Below, piece after piece: positions 1 to 10,396 of a stretch of DNA of 64,000 nucleotides (position 1 is the first letter of the stretch; every line of letters starts with the position of its first letter). Origin of the DNA: Pyropia yezoensis (Eukaryota > Rhodophyta > Bangiophyceae > Bangiales > Bangiaceae); the NCBI GenBank assembly GCA_009829735.1, contig CM020620.1, forward strand, positions 3,227,447 to 3,291,446, written 5' to 3'. A program made the position numbers and the translations under genes. The notes beneath the pieces were generated by a model. It was not told the origin of the DNA, ran no database searches, and worked only from the letters and a program-made list of their open reading frames with translations.

Positions 1-757
1 CCTTCTTGTGATGTCCGTGGGCCAAGTATAACCGGTGTTTCGCCAGAAATTCCTTACGTCCATAGATCAGGCATTGGCCCGTAGTCCGGGTGGTTACTTG
101 AACCTTGGTCTCCGAACGAGGAGGTAGGAGCACCGGTTTGAAGAGAGTCAAGGTAGAGGGTGGGATACGTTCCTTCTTGTTCTTGACCACACGAACCTTG
201 GCGCCCAGACGCTCCAGCACCGGTGACACAAACCCATGGTTGAACTGCACCTTTCCTTCTCCGGGCAGGATACTCTTGACATGCTGCTTCTGGAAGTCCC
301 AGCCTAGGATGAGGGGGACTAATAGAGTCTTGCCTACTAGAAAGGGAAAAAGCATTGTTTCATTGTTGGCATAGATGGCGACAGGAAGACGGCCAAGCGG
401 TCGTAGGATTTGACCCGAAGCGTCTACAATCTGGGTCTTGGTAGGCGCTCTACAGGCATGTTGACGCCAGCCTGGAGGTAGCAGGTTCTCAGTGATGACG
501 CTTGGTCCGGCTCCCGTGTCAACAACCGGAGTAACAGCTTGAGGGAGGCTATCCCCCACACGCATACGAGCATTGATCTTGAGGTTTTCCTTACGCAGGA
601 CAAGCAAGGTCCCCTTGAACAAACAGGGTGTCCAGGCGGCTACCAGCTGAGCATGTAGCTGCCGTCCTTTCTCCCGGCACGCAAGGGGAGAACGGGTAGA
701 AGTACCCTGCCGTCGGAGATTCGGGAAGACACTTGGGGAGAGCGCCTGCCCTACTCG
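1..757 (-). pseudogene. pol: Family B pol, N-terminal part (protease region), left arm, cut by window edge
   Basis: This is the mirror image of the B pol start at 7799-8555. It reads on the minus strand from the gag-pol frameshift site at about 757 down to the window edge. The translation contains the retropepsin signature VVDTGAGPSVI, the aspartic protease active site of LTR retrotransposons. The RT and integrase parts would lie left of the window. No stop codon is visible in the part present, but the rest cannot be judged. It belongs to the same B element type whose right-arm copy continues at 26084 after a nested insertion. Confidence 0.75.
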
Positions 758-1237
758 TTTCCCGGGTCCGAGGATTCCTTGGAGGTCTCGGTCTCCAGGT
801 CAAAGTCCGTAGGAGCTTCCCTTGCCAGAGCCTCCGTGATGCTCTGCAAGGTTGCCACCCGGATTGCATGTACCTGTGCCTTGTCCATCTTGGAGGGTGC
901 TCGCCGGTCAGCCCCGTTGACTGCCTTCGCAAGCACCAGTCCTTGACGCTTGAGCGTCTCCTGGAGGTCCTTGGGGATGGTCGGGCACTGGTAGGACATG
1001 TGGTCCTCCTTCTGGCACAGCCAACAAGACCGGAAGCGCTGGTTCTTGACCTGCTTGGGGGCGACTAGGGAAGGTTGCTCCTTAGAAACGAAGCCGCCCC
1101 ACTTGTCCCCTGACCCCACGGGTGACGCCTCGCCAACTGCGAGTACCGGTACAGGGCTATCACCTCCCTTATACTTGTCGGGTCCGGGACGAGCTCGTGA
1201 CAAAGGCTTGGGAGTCGATACTGGGACGGGAGACAAC
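751..1237 (-). pseudogene. gag: Family B gag, 3' part with zinc knuckle, left arm
   Basis: Minus-strand frame encoding the C-terminal part of a Gag protein. The CCHC knuckle reads CWLCQKEDHMSYQC (C-X2-C-X4-H-X4-C), the nucleocapsid RNA-binding motif, followed by a charged tail ending DPGNE and a stop. The N-terminal part of Gag is missing because an A LTR begins at 1238, so this copy is disrupted. The GGGAAAC heptamer for the shift into pol lies at 757-763 on this strand. The mirror copy is at 7319-7805. Confidence 0.7.
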
Positions 1238-1645
1238 TGGTCTGACCCGTTTCTCTCTTTGCATTCGATCCCGAATTTCCCGGAGTCCGGGACCCTTTGC
1301 TAGATAGAAAATCCAACATGGATTTGATGGTTTTCTGCATTTTTGTCGTCTTGAAGTTTTGTGTGGCCCGGTGGGCAGGTGCTGGGGTGGAAGATTCTGT
1401 GTGGCAAGACTCTGAAAGGACCCTGGGGGGATAATGCGAGGGACAGCGGGGCTTGGCCTCGCTTCCCCGTCCCGACCAAGAAGCCGTTGGCCCACACACC
1501 ATCTTCTTGTCTACTGGTGGGGGGACTGCCCCGCAACAGAGACAGCGTGTGTGCGACTTGCATTCCATTCGGTTCCCCCGACACGGGATGCAGCTCTTGT
1601 CCACCACCCCAACTTGGGTGCTGGGTGCGCAAATGGTTTTTGCCA
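1238..1645 (+). repeat. Family A LTR (5' LTR of the left-arm A copy), about 408 bp
   Basis: The segment begins TGGTCTGACC and ends GGTTTTTGCCA, giving short inverted TGG/CCA ends. It lies directly upstream of the A leader and gag. Related copies flank palindrome 2 (9591-9995 and 25209-25613) and mirror here at 6911-7318. The boundaries were set from where similarity between these copies starts and stops. It interrupts B gag. A minus-strand frame through it encodes a cysteine-rich peptide (CxPCRGNRxxCKSH...CCG), but that frame lies wholly inside the LTR and I do not call it a gene. Confidence 0.75.
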
Positions 1646-1652
1646 CGTTCGG

Positions 1653-1670
1653 TGGAGCTGCAGGGGACGA
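1653..1670 (+). promoter_or_regulatory. Possible primer-binding site of family A
   Basis: Eight bases after the LTR end is TGGAGCTGCAGGGGACGA. It starts with TGG, as expected for pairing with the CCA end of a tRNA, and it lies in the untranslated leader (1646-1766) before the gag ATG at 1767. I cannot identify the tRNA without a tRNA set. The mirror copy is at 6886-6903. Confidence 0.3.
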
Positions 1671-1766
1671 AGTTAAAATTTACCTCCGGTTGCACCCGGG
1701 TGGAAATGGCCCTCTGTCTCAGAGGAACGGTTTTCTTGGACTGTGTCGTAGTTATCGTTAGTCGAC

Positions 1767-3829
1767 ATGGCTGGATCGGACCCCCCGTCGTCCGCGGAGC
1801 ACACGGGTGATGCACGTACTTCAGTGCCTTTGAATACTGGTGAGGCACAGGTAGGTGTACCTAGGGTCGCGGAGGGGCTAGAGGTCCCTCAAGCAAGAAG
1901 GACTGGGAGTACAGGCGGGCAACTGGCCACCCTGACTCAGTCCGGAGTTCTTTCGGGTGACACTTCTGATGTTGGTGGGCCAAAGTCCGGCCACCGTGTG
2001 GTACACTCAACGGGAACGTCTCAAGGTGCGAGGACTGTCCCTGCGGGATCCACTCGAGTTCGAGAAAACTTTGGCATGTAGCCATCGCCAACTAAGCTTT
2101 CGGAGGACGGCGGACCTCCGTTGGTCGGTGATCGGCTCGCACACTTGCCCCTGGTTGAGACCCCTGAGGATCATGGTTCATCCTCAGATGGACTCCCGGA
2201 GGCTGACCGAGACTCAACTGGAGTCGAGAACCCTCTCCTGGCGGAAACTGTCCGTCGGAAGGGGACCGATGTGTTGCGGCAGGCGTTGCCGGAACTGGTG
2301 GTCACAATGACGAATACCATTTTAAATCAGATTGTGGCGAGTTTGCCACATGGTCTCGATGTCCAGACCGGAGCGGGGATTTCGAGCCCGCAGACGCAGG
2401 GAACACTACACCCTACACCTGTACCGGGGCGTCCCGAACAGGGACGAACCCCTGTGACTCCCAACTTGGGAACCACGGGGACGTCAGCAGGTCGAACGCC
2501 GAATGCAGGAGCGTCTCCCTTAGAGATATCGGGGTTTACAGGTAGCCCGCCGGTGTTGACGGCAGAGACGGTTCCGTTCACCCATCTGCCCCAGCGGCTG
2601 CTTCCTCAACGTGAGGTGCCGCCCAAGATCCAGGTAGCAAACCCGGTCTACCAAGGTAACTTTGACTGTGAGGCCTATGCCCTGAGCGACAAGTCGGTGG
2701 CGTTCGGCCCTGTTCAGACCCGAGTTTTGGGCCGTGCCAAGAACAACGTATCTCACTCTTTCGGGGACAAAGCGGAGTGGAATGGAACTCCCTCTCTCCG
2801 TGTCTTTGAGTTCCTACGTCGTTTTACGAAAGCCTATGATGACAATGCCATAAGAGAAGGCATGGCTTTCAACATGCTACAGGAACTCACCAAGAGAGAC
2901 CTACGGACGGAAATTATGTCCGTCATGCCCAGTTCCTCAAGTGCAGGAGCTGGTGAGGTGACGTCCTACCTGGAGCTCAGCAACTGGTTGGTGGGGGCTA
3001 TGGTTGATAAAGCCGCGTTGGCTTCTCAACTCGAGGAGCTTACGCAGGCGCACCAGGAGACAGAAGAGGACGAGCTGTCCGTCGCGGACCGAGTCGGTAA
3101 GCACAACAATCTCTGTGGCTTTCTTCAACCACAAGCTGTGGTGAAGTCACGCTATGTGGAAGGTTTCCATCGGTCGGTCCGTATGGAGACCCGGGAGCAT
3201 ATTACCTCGGCGACTCTGGCCGAGTTGGCAAGTCTTTCTTACTGCAGAGGGTAGGCTTACCGCAAGCTGCTCGATGAACAACGCCAGGAACGACAGGCGG
3301 AGTTGGCGAAGGAAAGAGAGAAGGCTCGCGAAGCCAACGCGCTACGACAGGCTCGCCGAATCCGCAAGGAGCAGGTTGTGGCCACTGTAGGAGCTTCCCA
3401 AGGAAGCCTTTAGGGTTTCCAGGTCGGTAAGACCCTCCGGGGAGCGGAGAATCGGTGTTGGAACTGCAACGCTGATGAACAATGGGCGTGCGCCTGCCCC
3501 ATGTTGAGTGAACGCATTCAACACCTTGTCAAGAGTTCGAGCAAGAAGACGGCAACGAACGAAGTACGCTCGCCCCGCGAGGCAAGTACGCGGCCGATGG
3601 TGGCTGCGGCCACACCCCTGGCGGAAGAGGCGGACACGTCGTCCTCGGGTTCGTCGTCCTCCCTTTCGCCATTTGACTCTGAAGCCAAGTCGGCGGGATT
3701 CGAGTCACCGCTAGAGCTGGTCACGACCAGGTGTCCGAACCTCACCGCTGCAGCCACGGAAAAAAGGGTCAACAGGACAAATCAACCCTGCCGCATACTG
3801 CGCCGACCGAGAGGGTCCGCCCACCTCGG
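1767..3829 (+). pseudogene. gag: Family A gag, full length but broken, left arm
   Basis: Gag of the Ty3/gypsy family A. The ATG at 1767 follows the leader, and the frame reads MAGSDPPSSAEHTGD onward. A capsid-like region corresponds closely to the intact A gag at 17665-18772 (shared VFEFLRRFTKA and TSYLEL). In-frame stops occur at 2079 (TAG), 3252 (TAG) and 3411 (TAG). The knuckle reads CWNCNADEQWACAC: the histidine of the intact copy (CWNCNSDGHWVYDC) is replaced, so zinc binding should fail. Downstream the frame runs on past the usual gag end, where the heptamer is GGGATTC rather than GGGAAAC. This is an old, degenerate A copy compared with those in palindrome 2. Confidence 0.8.
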
Positions 3830-3943
3830 GTAGGAGTGCCTAAGAACGTTAACCCACGTCGGGTCATTGTCGTGCTGACCGGAGAGGACTTCCAGGTGGC
3901 TGGCCGGGCGCAACTAGCCCCAGGCCGTGCGTTCTGTGCCCGT
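3830..3943 (+). pseudogene. pol: Family A pol, N-terminal stub cut by a C LTR, left arm
   Basis: Short segment encoding VGVPKNVNPRRVIVVLTGE and onward, matching the region just before the protease in intact A pol (near 18888-19000). It ends at 3943, where a C LTR end (TGTAGCATCCC) begins, so protease, RT and integrase are lost. Here pol is in the -1 frame relative to gag, unlike the palindrome 2 copies. Confidence 0.65.
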
Positions 3944-4612
3944 TGTAGCATCCCTGGCCCCGACTTGGCGCCGACCCGGGCCTGCGACCAGAGGGCACCA
4001 GGTGCCAGAACACGCCCGCCGTGTGGGGATCGTTGGCGGCCGTGGCCATACTCGATCCTCTCAGACACGTGTCAATATCCCTCGGAGGAATGGGACAAAT
4101 AACTCAGAAATGGGAACTACGAGAGTGGTATGACTGTTGCCTCACGTGCCTGCTCTCAGAGCGAGCAAATACGCACGGTAGTGCACACGGGGAAGAGGAA
4201 TGCAAGCGCGCAGTTTTCTTTTTCTTGAGGGCGCGGGCCAAGGGCGCCTCGCTGTCCCTCTTAACGTGCATCTGGGGGAGCCTCGGCACGTTGGCCAGGT
4301 AGCCCCCCACACATACCCCCGAGTGGCCGCGACCCGAGTTTAACCTCGTCAGGTCGGGGGCTATTATCACTACTAAATCTACTCCCACTCACTAATCTCA
4401 CACTCATATTTTCCAAAATCAAGTCCCTCACAAGTATGCAAAAACCCATCAGAAATCTCTCTCTCGCTTGTGGGTAGCGTAGTCCACCGCAATCCAGTGT
4501 CGCGCACGGGCCACGGCCGCCAACGATCCCCACACGGCGGGCGTGTTCTGGCACCTGGTGCCCTCTGGTCGCAGGCCCGGGTCGGCGCCCAGTCGGGGCC
4601 AGGGATGCTACA
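3944..4612 (+). mobile_element. Family C LTR at the centre of palindrome 1
   Basis: An LTR reading 5' to 3' from about 4049 (GATCCTCTCAGAC near its start) to GGGATGCTACA at 4612. Its last 105 bp are also present inverted at 3944-4048, as part of the palindrome. The 5' terminus lacks a few bases compared with the copy at 9514. It shares its whole length with the copies at 9514/26083 and 30327-30871. Other than LTR sequence I see no gene here. The palindrome junctions lie inside it, so the LTR was in place before or during the fold-back. Confidence 0.75.
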
Positions 4613-4726
4613 ACGGGCACAGAACGCACGGCCTGGGGCTAGTTGCGCCCGGCCAGCCACCTGGAAGTCCTCTCCGGTCAGCACGACAATGACCCGACGT
4701 GGGTTAACGTTCTTAGGCACTCCTAC
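4613..4726 (-). pseudogene. pol: Family A pol stub, right arm mirror
   Basis: Mirror of 3830-3943, identical as far as I can read. It encodes the pre-protease segment and is truncated where the C LTR ends at 4612. Confidence 0.65.
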
Positions 4727-6789
4727 CCGAGGTGGGCGGACCCTCTCGGTCGGCGCAGTATGCGACAGGGTTGATTCGTCCTGTTGACCCTTTTTTCCGT
4801 GGCTGCAGCGGTGAGGTTCGGACACCTGGTCGTGACCAGCTCTAGCGGTGACTCGAATCCCGCCGACTTGGCTTCAGAGTCAAATGGCGAAAGGGAGGAC
4901 GACGAACCCGAGGACGACGTGTCCGCCTCTTCCGCCAGGGGTGTGGCCGCAGCCACCATCGGCCGCGTACTTGCCTCGCGGGGCGAGCGTACTTCGTTCG
5001 TTGCCGTCTTCTTGCTCGAACTCTTGACAAGGTGTTGAATGCGTTCACTCAACATGGGGCAGGCGCACGCCCATTGTTCATCAGCGTTGCAGTTCCAACA
5101 CCGATTCTCCGCTCCCCGGAGGGTCTTACCGACCTGGAAACCCTAAAGGCTTCCTTGGGAAGCTCCTACAGTGGCCACAACCTGCTCCTTGCGGATTCGG
5201 CGAGCCTGTCGTAGCGCGTTGGCTTCGCGAGCCTTCTCTCTTTCCTTCGCCAACTCCGCCTGTCGTTCCTGGCGTTGTTCATCGAGCAGCTTGCGGTAAG
5301 CCTACCCTCTGCAGTAAGAAAGACTTGCCAACTCGGCCAGAGTCGCCGAGGTAATATGCTCCCGGGTCTCCATACGGACCGACCGATGGAAACCTTCCAC
5401 ATAGCGTGACTTCACCACAGCTTGTGGTTGAAGAAAGCCACAGAGATTGTTGTGCTTACCGACTCGGTCCGCGACGGACAGCTCGTCCTCTTCTGTCTCC
5501 TGGTGCGCCTGCGTAAGCTCCTCGAGTTGAGAAGCCAACGCGGCTTTATCAACCATAGCCCCCACCAACCAGTTGCTGAGCTCCAGGTAGGACGTCACCT
5601 CACCAGCTCCTGCACTTGAGGAACTGGGCATGACGGACATAATTTCCGTCCGTAGGTCTCTCTTGGTGAGTTCCTGTAGCATGTTGAAAGCCATGCCTTC
5701 TCTTATGGCATTGTCATCATAGGCTTTCGTAAAACGACGTAGGAACTCAAAGACACGGAGAGAGGGAGTTCCATTCCACTCCGCTTTGTCCCCGAAAGAG
5801 TGAGATACGTTGTTCTTGGCACGGCCCAAAACTCGGGTCTGAACAGGGCCGAACGCCACCGACTTGTCGCTCAGGGCATAGGCCTCACAGTCAAAGTTAC
5901 CTTGGTAGACCGGGTTTGCTACCTGGATCTTGGGCGGCACCTCACGTTGAGGAAGCAGCCGCTGGGGCAGATGGGTGAACGGAACCGTCTCTGCCGTCAA
6001 CACCGGCGGGCTACCTGTAAACCCCGATATCTCTAAGGGAGACGCTCCTGCATTCGGCGTTCGACCTGCTGACGTCCCCGTGGTTCCCAAGTTGGGAGTC
6101 ACAGGGGTTCGTCCCTGTTCGGGACGCCCCGGTACAGGTGTAGGGTGTAGTGTTCCCTGCGTCTGCGGGCTCGAAATCCCCGCTCCGGTCTGGACATCGA
6201 GACCATGTGGCAAACTCGCCACAATCTGATTTAAAATGGTATTCGTCATTGTGACCACCAGTTCCGGCAACGCCTGCCGCAACACATCGGTCCCCTTCCG
6301 ACGGACAGTTTCCGCCAGGAGAGGGTTCTCGACTCCAGTTGAGTCTCGGTCAGCCTCCGGGAGTCCATCTGAGGATGAACCATGATCCTCAGGGGTCTCA
6401 ACCAGGGGCAAGTGTGCGAGCCGATCACCGACCAACGGAGGTCCGCCGTCCTCCGAAAGCTTAGTTGGCGATGGCTACATGCCAAAGTTTTCTCGAACTC
6501 GAGTGGATCCCGCAGGGACAGTCCTCGCACCTTGAGACGTTCCCGTTGAGTGTACCACACGGTGGCCGGACTTTGGCCCACCAACATCAGAAGTGTCACC
6601 CGAAAGAACTCCGGACTGAGTCAGGGTGGCCAGTTGCCCGCCTGTACTCCCAGTCCTTCTTGCTTGAGGGACCTCTAGCCCCTCCGCGACCCTAGGTACA
6701 CCTACCTGTGCCTCACCAGTATTCAAAGGCACTGAAGTACGTGCATCACCCGTGTGCTCCGCGGACGACGGGGGGTCCGATCCAGCCAT
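4727..6789 (-). pseudogene. gag: Family A gag, broken, right arm mirror
   Basis: Mirror of 1767-3829 with the same three in-frame stops (at 6475-6477, 5302-5304 and 5143-5145 on the minus strand) and the same knuckle lacking its histidine. Identical damage in both arms shows that the gag was already dead when the inverted copy arose, or that the copy is an assembly duplicate. The leader and possible primer-binding site (6886-6903) lie upstream on the minus strand. Confidence 0.8.
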
Positions 6790-6910
6790 GTCGACTAACG
6801 ATAACTACGACACAGTCCAAGAAAACCGTTCCTCTGAGACAGAGGGCCATTTCCACCCGGGTGCAACCGGAGGTAAATTTTAACTTCGTCCCCTGCAGCT
6901 CCACCGAACG

Positions 6911-7318
6911 TGGCAAAAACCATTTGCGCACCCAGCACCCAAGTTGGGGTGGTGGACAAGAGCTGCATCCCGTGTCGGGGGAACCGAATGGAATGCAAGT
7001 CGCACACACGCTGTCTCTGTTGCGGGGCAGTCCCCCCACCAGTAGACAAGAAGATGGTGTGTGGGCCAACGGCTTCTTGGTCGGGACGGGGAAGCGAGGC
7101 CAAGCCCCGCTGTCCCTCGCATTATCCCCCCAGGGTCCTTTCAGAGTCTTGCCACACAGAATCTTCCACCCCAGCACCTGCCCACCGGGCCACACAAAAC
7201 TTCAAGACGACAAAAATGCAGAAAACCATCAAATCCATGTTGGATTTTCTATCTAGCAAAGGGTCCCGGACTCCAGGAAATTCGGGATCGAATGCAAAGA
7301 GAGAAACGGGTCAGACCA
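6911..7318 (-). repeat. Family A LTR, right arm mirror
   Basis: Mirror of the LTR at 1238-1645. It begins TGGCAAAAACC on the plus strand, the reverse complement of the LTR 3' end. It directly abuts the surviving 3' half of B gag at 7319, marking the point where A inserted into B. Confidence 0.75.
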
Positions 7319-7805
7319 GTTGTCTCCCGTCCCAGTATCGACTCCCAAGCCTTTGTCACGAGCTCGTCCCGGACCCGACAAGTATAAGGGAGGTGATAGC
7401 CCTGTACCGGTACTCGCAGTTGGCGAGGCGTCACCCGTGGGGTCAGGGGACAAGTGGGGCGGCTTCGTTTCTAAGGAGCAACCTTCCCTAGTCGCCCCCA
7501 AGCAGGTCAAGAACCAGCGCTTCCGGTCTTGTTGGCTGTGCCAGAAGGAGGACCACATGTCCTACCAGTGCCCGACCATCCCCAAGGACCTCCAGGAGAC
7601 GCTCAAGCGTCAAGGACTGGTGCTTGCGAAGGCAGTCAACGGGGCTGACCGGCGAGCACCCTCCAAGATGGACAAGGCACAGGTACATGCAATCCGGGTG
7701 GCAACCTTGCAGAGCATCACGGAGGCTCTGGCAAGGGAAGCTCCTACGGACTTTGACCTGGAGACCGAGACCTCCAAGGAATCCTCGGACCCGGGAAACG
7801 AGTAG
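7319..7805 (+). pseudogene. gag: Family B gag, 3' part with zinc knuckle, right arm
   Basis: Open frame of about 160 codons ending at TAG 7803-7805. It is the nucleocapsid part of Gag. CWLCQKEDHMSYQC at about 7533-7574 is a complete CCHC knuckle, expected to bind RNA during packaging. The product ends SSDPGNE. The 5' half is missing because the A LTR occupies 6911-7318. Pol follows in the -1 frame and overlaps the gag end, so this junction is still informative about expression although the element is dead. Confidence 0.75.
7793..7799 (+). promoter_or_regulatory. -1 ribosomal frameshift heptamer GGGAAAC, gag-pol of family B
   Basis: In the gag frame the bases read ..G GGA AAC GAG TAG, the X XXY YYZ form of a -1 slippery site, two codons before the gag stop. 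A one-base slip back continues CGA GTA GGG CAG... with no stop through the protease into RT. The motif and phase are seen directly; use of the site is inferred from retroviral and retrotransposon precedent. The same GGGAAACGA sits at the gag end of family A (18760-18768). Confidence 0.55.
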
Positions 7806-9513
7806 GGCAGGCGCTCTCCCCAAGTGTCTTCCCGAATCTCCGACGGCAGGGTACTTCTACCCGTTCTCCCCTTGCGTGCCGGGAGAAAGGACGGCAGCTA
7901 CATGCTCAGCTGGTAGCCGCCTGGACACCCTGTTTGTTCAAGGGGACCTTGCTTGTCCTGCGTAAGGAAAACCTCAAGATCAATGCTCGTATGCGTGTGG
8001 GGGATAGCCTCCCTCAAGCTGTTACTCCGGTTGTTGACACGGGAGCCGGACCAAGCGTCATCACTGAGAACCTGCTACCTCCAGGCTGGCGTCAACATGC
8101 CTGTAGAGCGCCTACCAAGACCCAGATTGTAGACGCTTCGGGTCAAATCCTACGACCGCTTGGCCGTCTTCCTGTCGCCATCTATGCCAACAATGAAACA
8201 ATGCTTTTTCCCTTTCTAGTAGGCAAGACTCTATTAGTCCCCCTCATCCTAGGCTGGGACTTCCAGAAGCAGCATGTCAAGAGTATCCTGCCCGGAGAAG
8301 GAAAGGTGCAGTTCAACCATGGGTTTGTGTCACCGGTGCTGGAGCGTCTGGGCGCCAAGGTTCGTGTGGTCAAGAACAAGAAGGAACGTATCCCACCCTC
8401 TACCTTGACTCTCTTCAAACCGGTGCTCCTACCTCCTCGTTCGGAGACCAAGGTTCAAGTAACCACCGGGACTACGGGCCAATGCCTGATCTATGGACGT
8501 AAGGAATTTCTGGCGAAACACCGGTTATACTTGGCCCACGGACATTACAAGAAGGTGGAAAGGCACACCCCATTCTCGGTGCTAATCATCAACGTGAGCG
8601 GGAAGCCGACTACTCTCGCCAAGTGCACTCGAGTTGGAACAGCAGAGCCTTACCGGGGGTCTGCCCGTGCCATGAGCAAGGAGGACCTCTTGAACCTGCA
8701 ACAAGAACTGGCATCCAACCTAACGGCCTTAGACGTACCTCCGGAGCAAGAGCAAGCTGGCAGCGTCACCCCGAAGCCCGATCAAGCACCACCCGGGATG
8801 CCGAAAGTCGACCAAGAAAATGTCCCTCCCGACTTGAAGGAGGCCCTGGAGAAGCTTCTCCAGGAATATCGGCACCTGTGGTCTGGAGAGCTGGGCAAGA
8901 TGGACGCCACCCTACACCGGATTCAACTCAGGCCAGATGCAAAGCCAGTACACCTGCAACCGTATCGGCCTGGACCTCATCGCCGGGATGAGATCGAGAA
9001 GCAGGTTAACAAAATGCTCAAGATGAATGTTATCGAGCCGTCTGATGGCGAGTGGGCCTTCCCGGTGGTAGTCGTCCCGAAACCTGGCGGTCACTTCCGT
9101 TTCTGCGTTGACTACCGGCGCCTGAACGAGATGACGGTCAAGGATGTATACCCGATACCCCGGATGGATGATTGCATCGACTGTCTTGGTGATGCCACCC
9201 TCTTCTCGACGCTGGATTGTAATGCCGGTTACTCGCAGATCCCTCTGGCTGACGATGTCAAGGACAAAACCACCTTCACGTGCCATATCGGGCTATTCCG
9301 GTGCAAGCGTCTTCCATTCTGCCTCACTAATGCTCCGGCTACATGCCAGAGAGCAACTGACACCATCCTGTCGGGACTAAGCTGGAGGACATGTCTGTTT
9401 TACTTGGACGACATTATCGTCTTCTCCAAGACCCCGGCGGGACACCTAGCGCACCTACGAGAGGTTCTGGCTCTCGCGTCCAAGGCTGGAGCTACCCTGA
9501 AGGCAGAGAAGTG
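7799..9513 (+). pseudogene. pol: Family B pol, protease and RT part, interrupted at 9513
   Basis: Polyprotein frame entered by the -1 shift. The protease motif VVDTGAGPSVI is near 8031-8063. RT follows with FCVDYRRLNE (about 9102), FSTLDCNAGY (about 9203) and the catalytic YLDDIIVFS (about 9400-9426). Two residues near the active site look damaged: LPFC and ATCQ where family A has LPFG and ATFQ. The frame stops being pol after the Lys at 9509-9511, because a C LTR starts at 9514. It resumes in the same register at 26084. Open readings past 9513 run into LTR sequence and are not part of the protein. Confidence 0.85.
9509..9513 (+). other. Target-site duplication AAGTG, left copy
   Basis: AAGTG at 9509-9513 and again at 26084-26088 flanks the C LTR that begins TGTTGCA (9514) and ends TGCTACA (26083). 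Deleting one AAGTG and everything between restores a continuous RT frame, as expected for integration of an LTR element with a 5-bp stagger. Confidence 0.85.
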
Positions 9514-9590
9514 TGTTGCACCCCGATCCTCTCAGACGCGTGTCAGTGTCCCTCGGGGGAAAGGGACAGGTAACACAGAAAGGGGAACTG
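9514..9590 (+). mobile_element. Family C solo LTR, 5' part (continues at 25614)
   Basis: First 77 bp of a C LTR, starting TGTTGCACCCC and carrying GATCCTCTCAGAC as in the other copies. It is interrupted at 9591 by palindrome 2. Compared with the copy at 30327-30871, about ten bases at the break (the ACGAGAGTGG region) are missing, and I see no target duplication for the inner insertion. Confidence 0.8.
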
Positions 9591-9995
9591 TGGCAAAAAC
9601 CATTTACACACACGGCACCCAAGTTGGGGCGGTGTGCAAAGTCTGCCTCCCGTGTCGGGGGAACCGGAAGAAGTGCAAGTCGCACACACTCTGTCCCTGT
9701 TGTGGGGCAAACCCCCCACGGACAAACAAGAGGATGGTGTGTGGTCCAACAGTTTCTTGGTCGGGACGGGGACGCAGGGCCAAGCCCCGCTGTCCCTCCC
9801 CTTATCCCCCCAGGGTCCACTCAGAATCTCGCCACTCAGAATCTCCAACCCCGGCACCTGCCCACCGGGCCACACCAAAATTCAAGACGATAAATGCAGA
9901 AAACCCTCAAATCCAAGTTGGATTTACTACCAAGCTAACTATCCCAAACTTAGGGAATACGGACCCAAATGCAGGGGGAGGAGCGGATCAGGCTA
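9591..9995 (-). repeat. Family A LTR (3' LTR of left-arm element), about 405 bp
   Basis: The plus strand begins TGGCAAAAACC, the reverse complement of the LTR 3' end. The LTR start is TAGCCTGATCC at 9995 (TGG changed to TAG). It differs from the right-arm partner (25209-25613) noticeably more than the coding arms differ. The region 9996-10396 beyond it is untranslated and would hold the promoter or leader of the plus-strand gene starting at 10397. Confidence 0.75.
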
Positions 9996-10396
9996 GTGGG
10001 CTGCCGCCCCTTGCATGGCACGTGTTGCCCCCCCTACCTTGGGGTCAATACTGCCACACTCCCCTCTCCTCAGTTCCGACCGACCCGGTCGGCCCTGTGA
10101 GGGGGTGCGTAAACGCGCGTCTCGGCGTTGGGGGCGCGACTTGCTGTCCCCCCTCGAGTACGTAACGCGGATGTGGAGGCGGTCACGTTGACCGCCCCTC
10201 TCCTCAAGCTTGCCCACTCGGCAGCTTGCTCTCCCCGGTTCTCACTTCACCACCACCAACACATCCCCTTCACCTTCCCCTTGGCCGCCCCACGCTGGGG
10301 AGGCCACCCATCTACCCACGTTCCGAGCCCCCCTCAACTCGAGGCGGGTCTCGTGCCGCTGTAGCCAGGACGTCTCTCCCCAACTTGGGGAGAGCC

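Larger units (their letters stand above)
1..8555. repeat. Palindrome 1: near-perfect inverted repeat with 4.05-kb arms
   Basis: The left arm (1-4048) is the reverse complement of the right arm (4508-8555); paired positions sum to 8556. The asymmetric spacer 4049-4507 is the core of a family C LTR. Every reading frame in one arm reappears mirrored in the other. The only difference I noticed is one substitution (1281/7275) inside the A LTR. The left arm runs off the window, so the true arm may be longer. From the centre outward each arm carries the C LTR end, the start of A pol, A gag, A leader, an A LTR, and B gag-pol in the opposite orientation. Either a recent fold-back duplication or an assembly fold-back error would give this picture. 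Confidence 0.93.

Noticed and set aside
9591..9995. Cysteine-rich CxPCRGNRKKCKSH...CCG peptide as a zinc-finger gene
   Set aside because: It lies entirely within the A LTR, and the frame is broken differently in other LTR copies.
7934..10165. A 743-codon pol reading to 10165
   Set aside because: After 9513 the frame runs through the C LTR, the A LTR and leader; the protein similarity ends at the Lys at 9509-9511.
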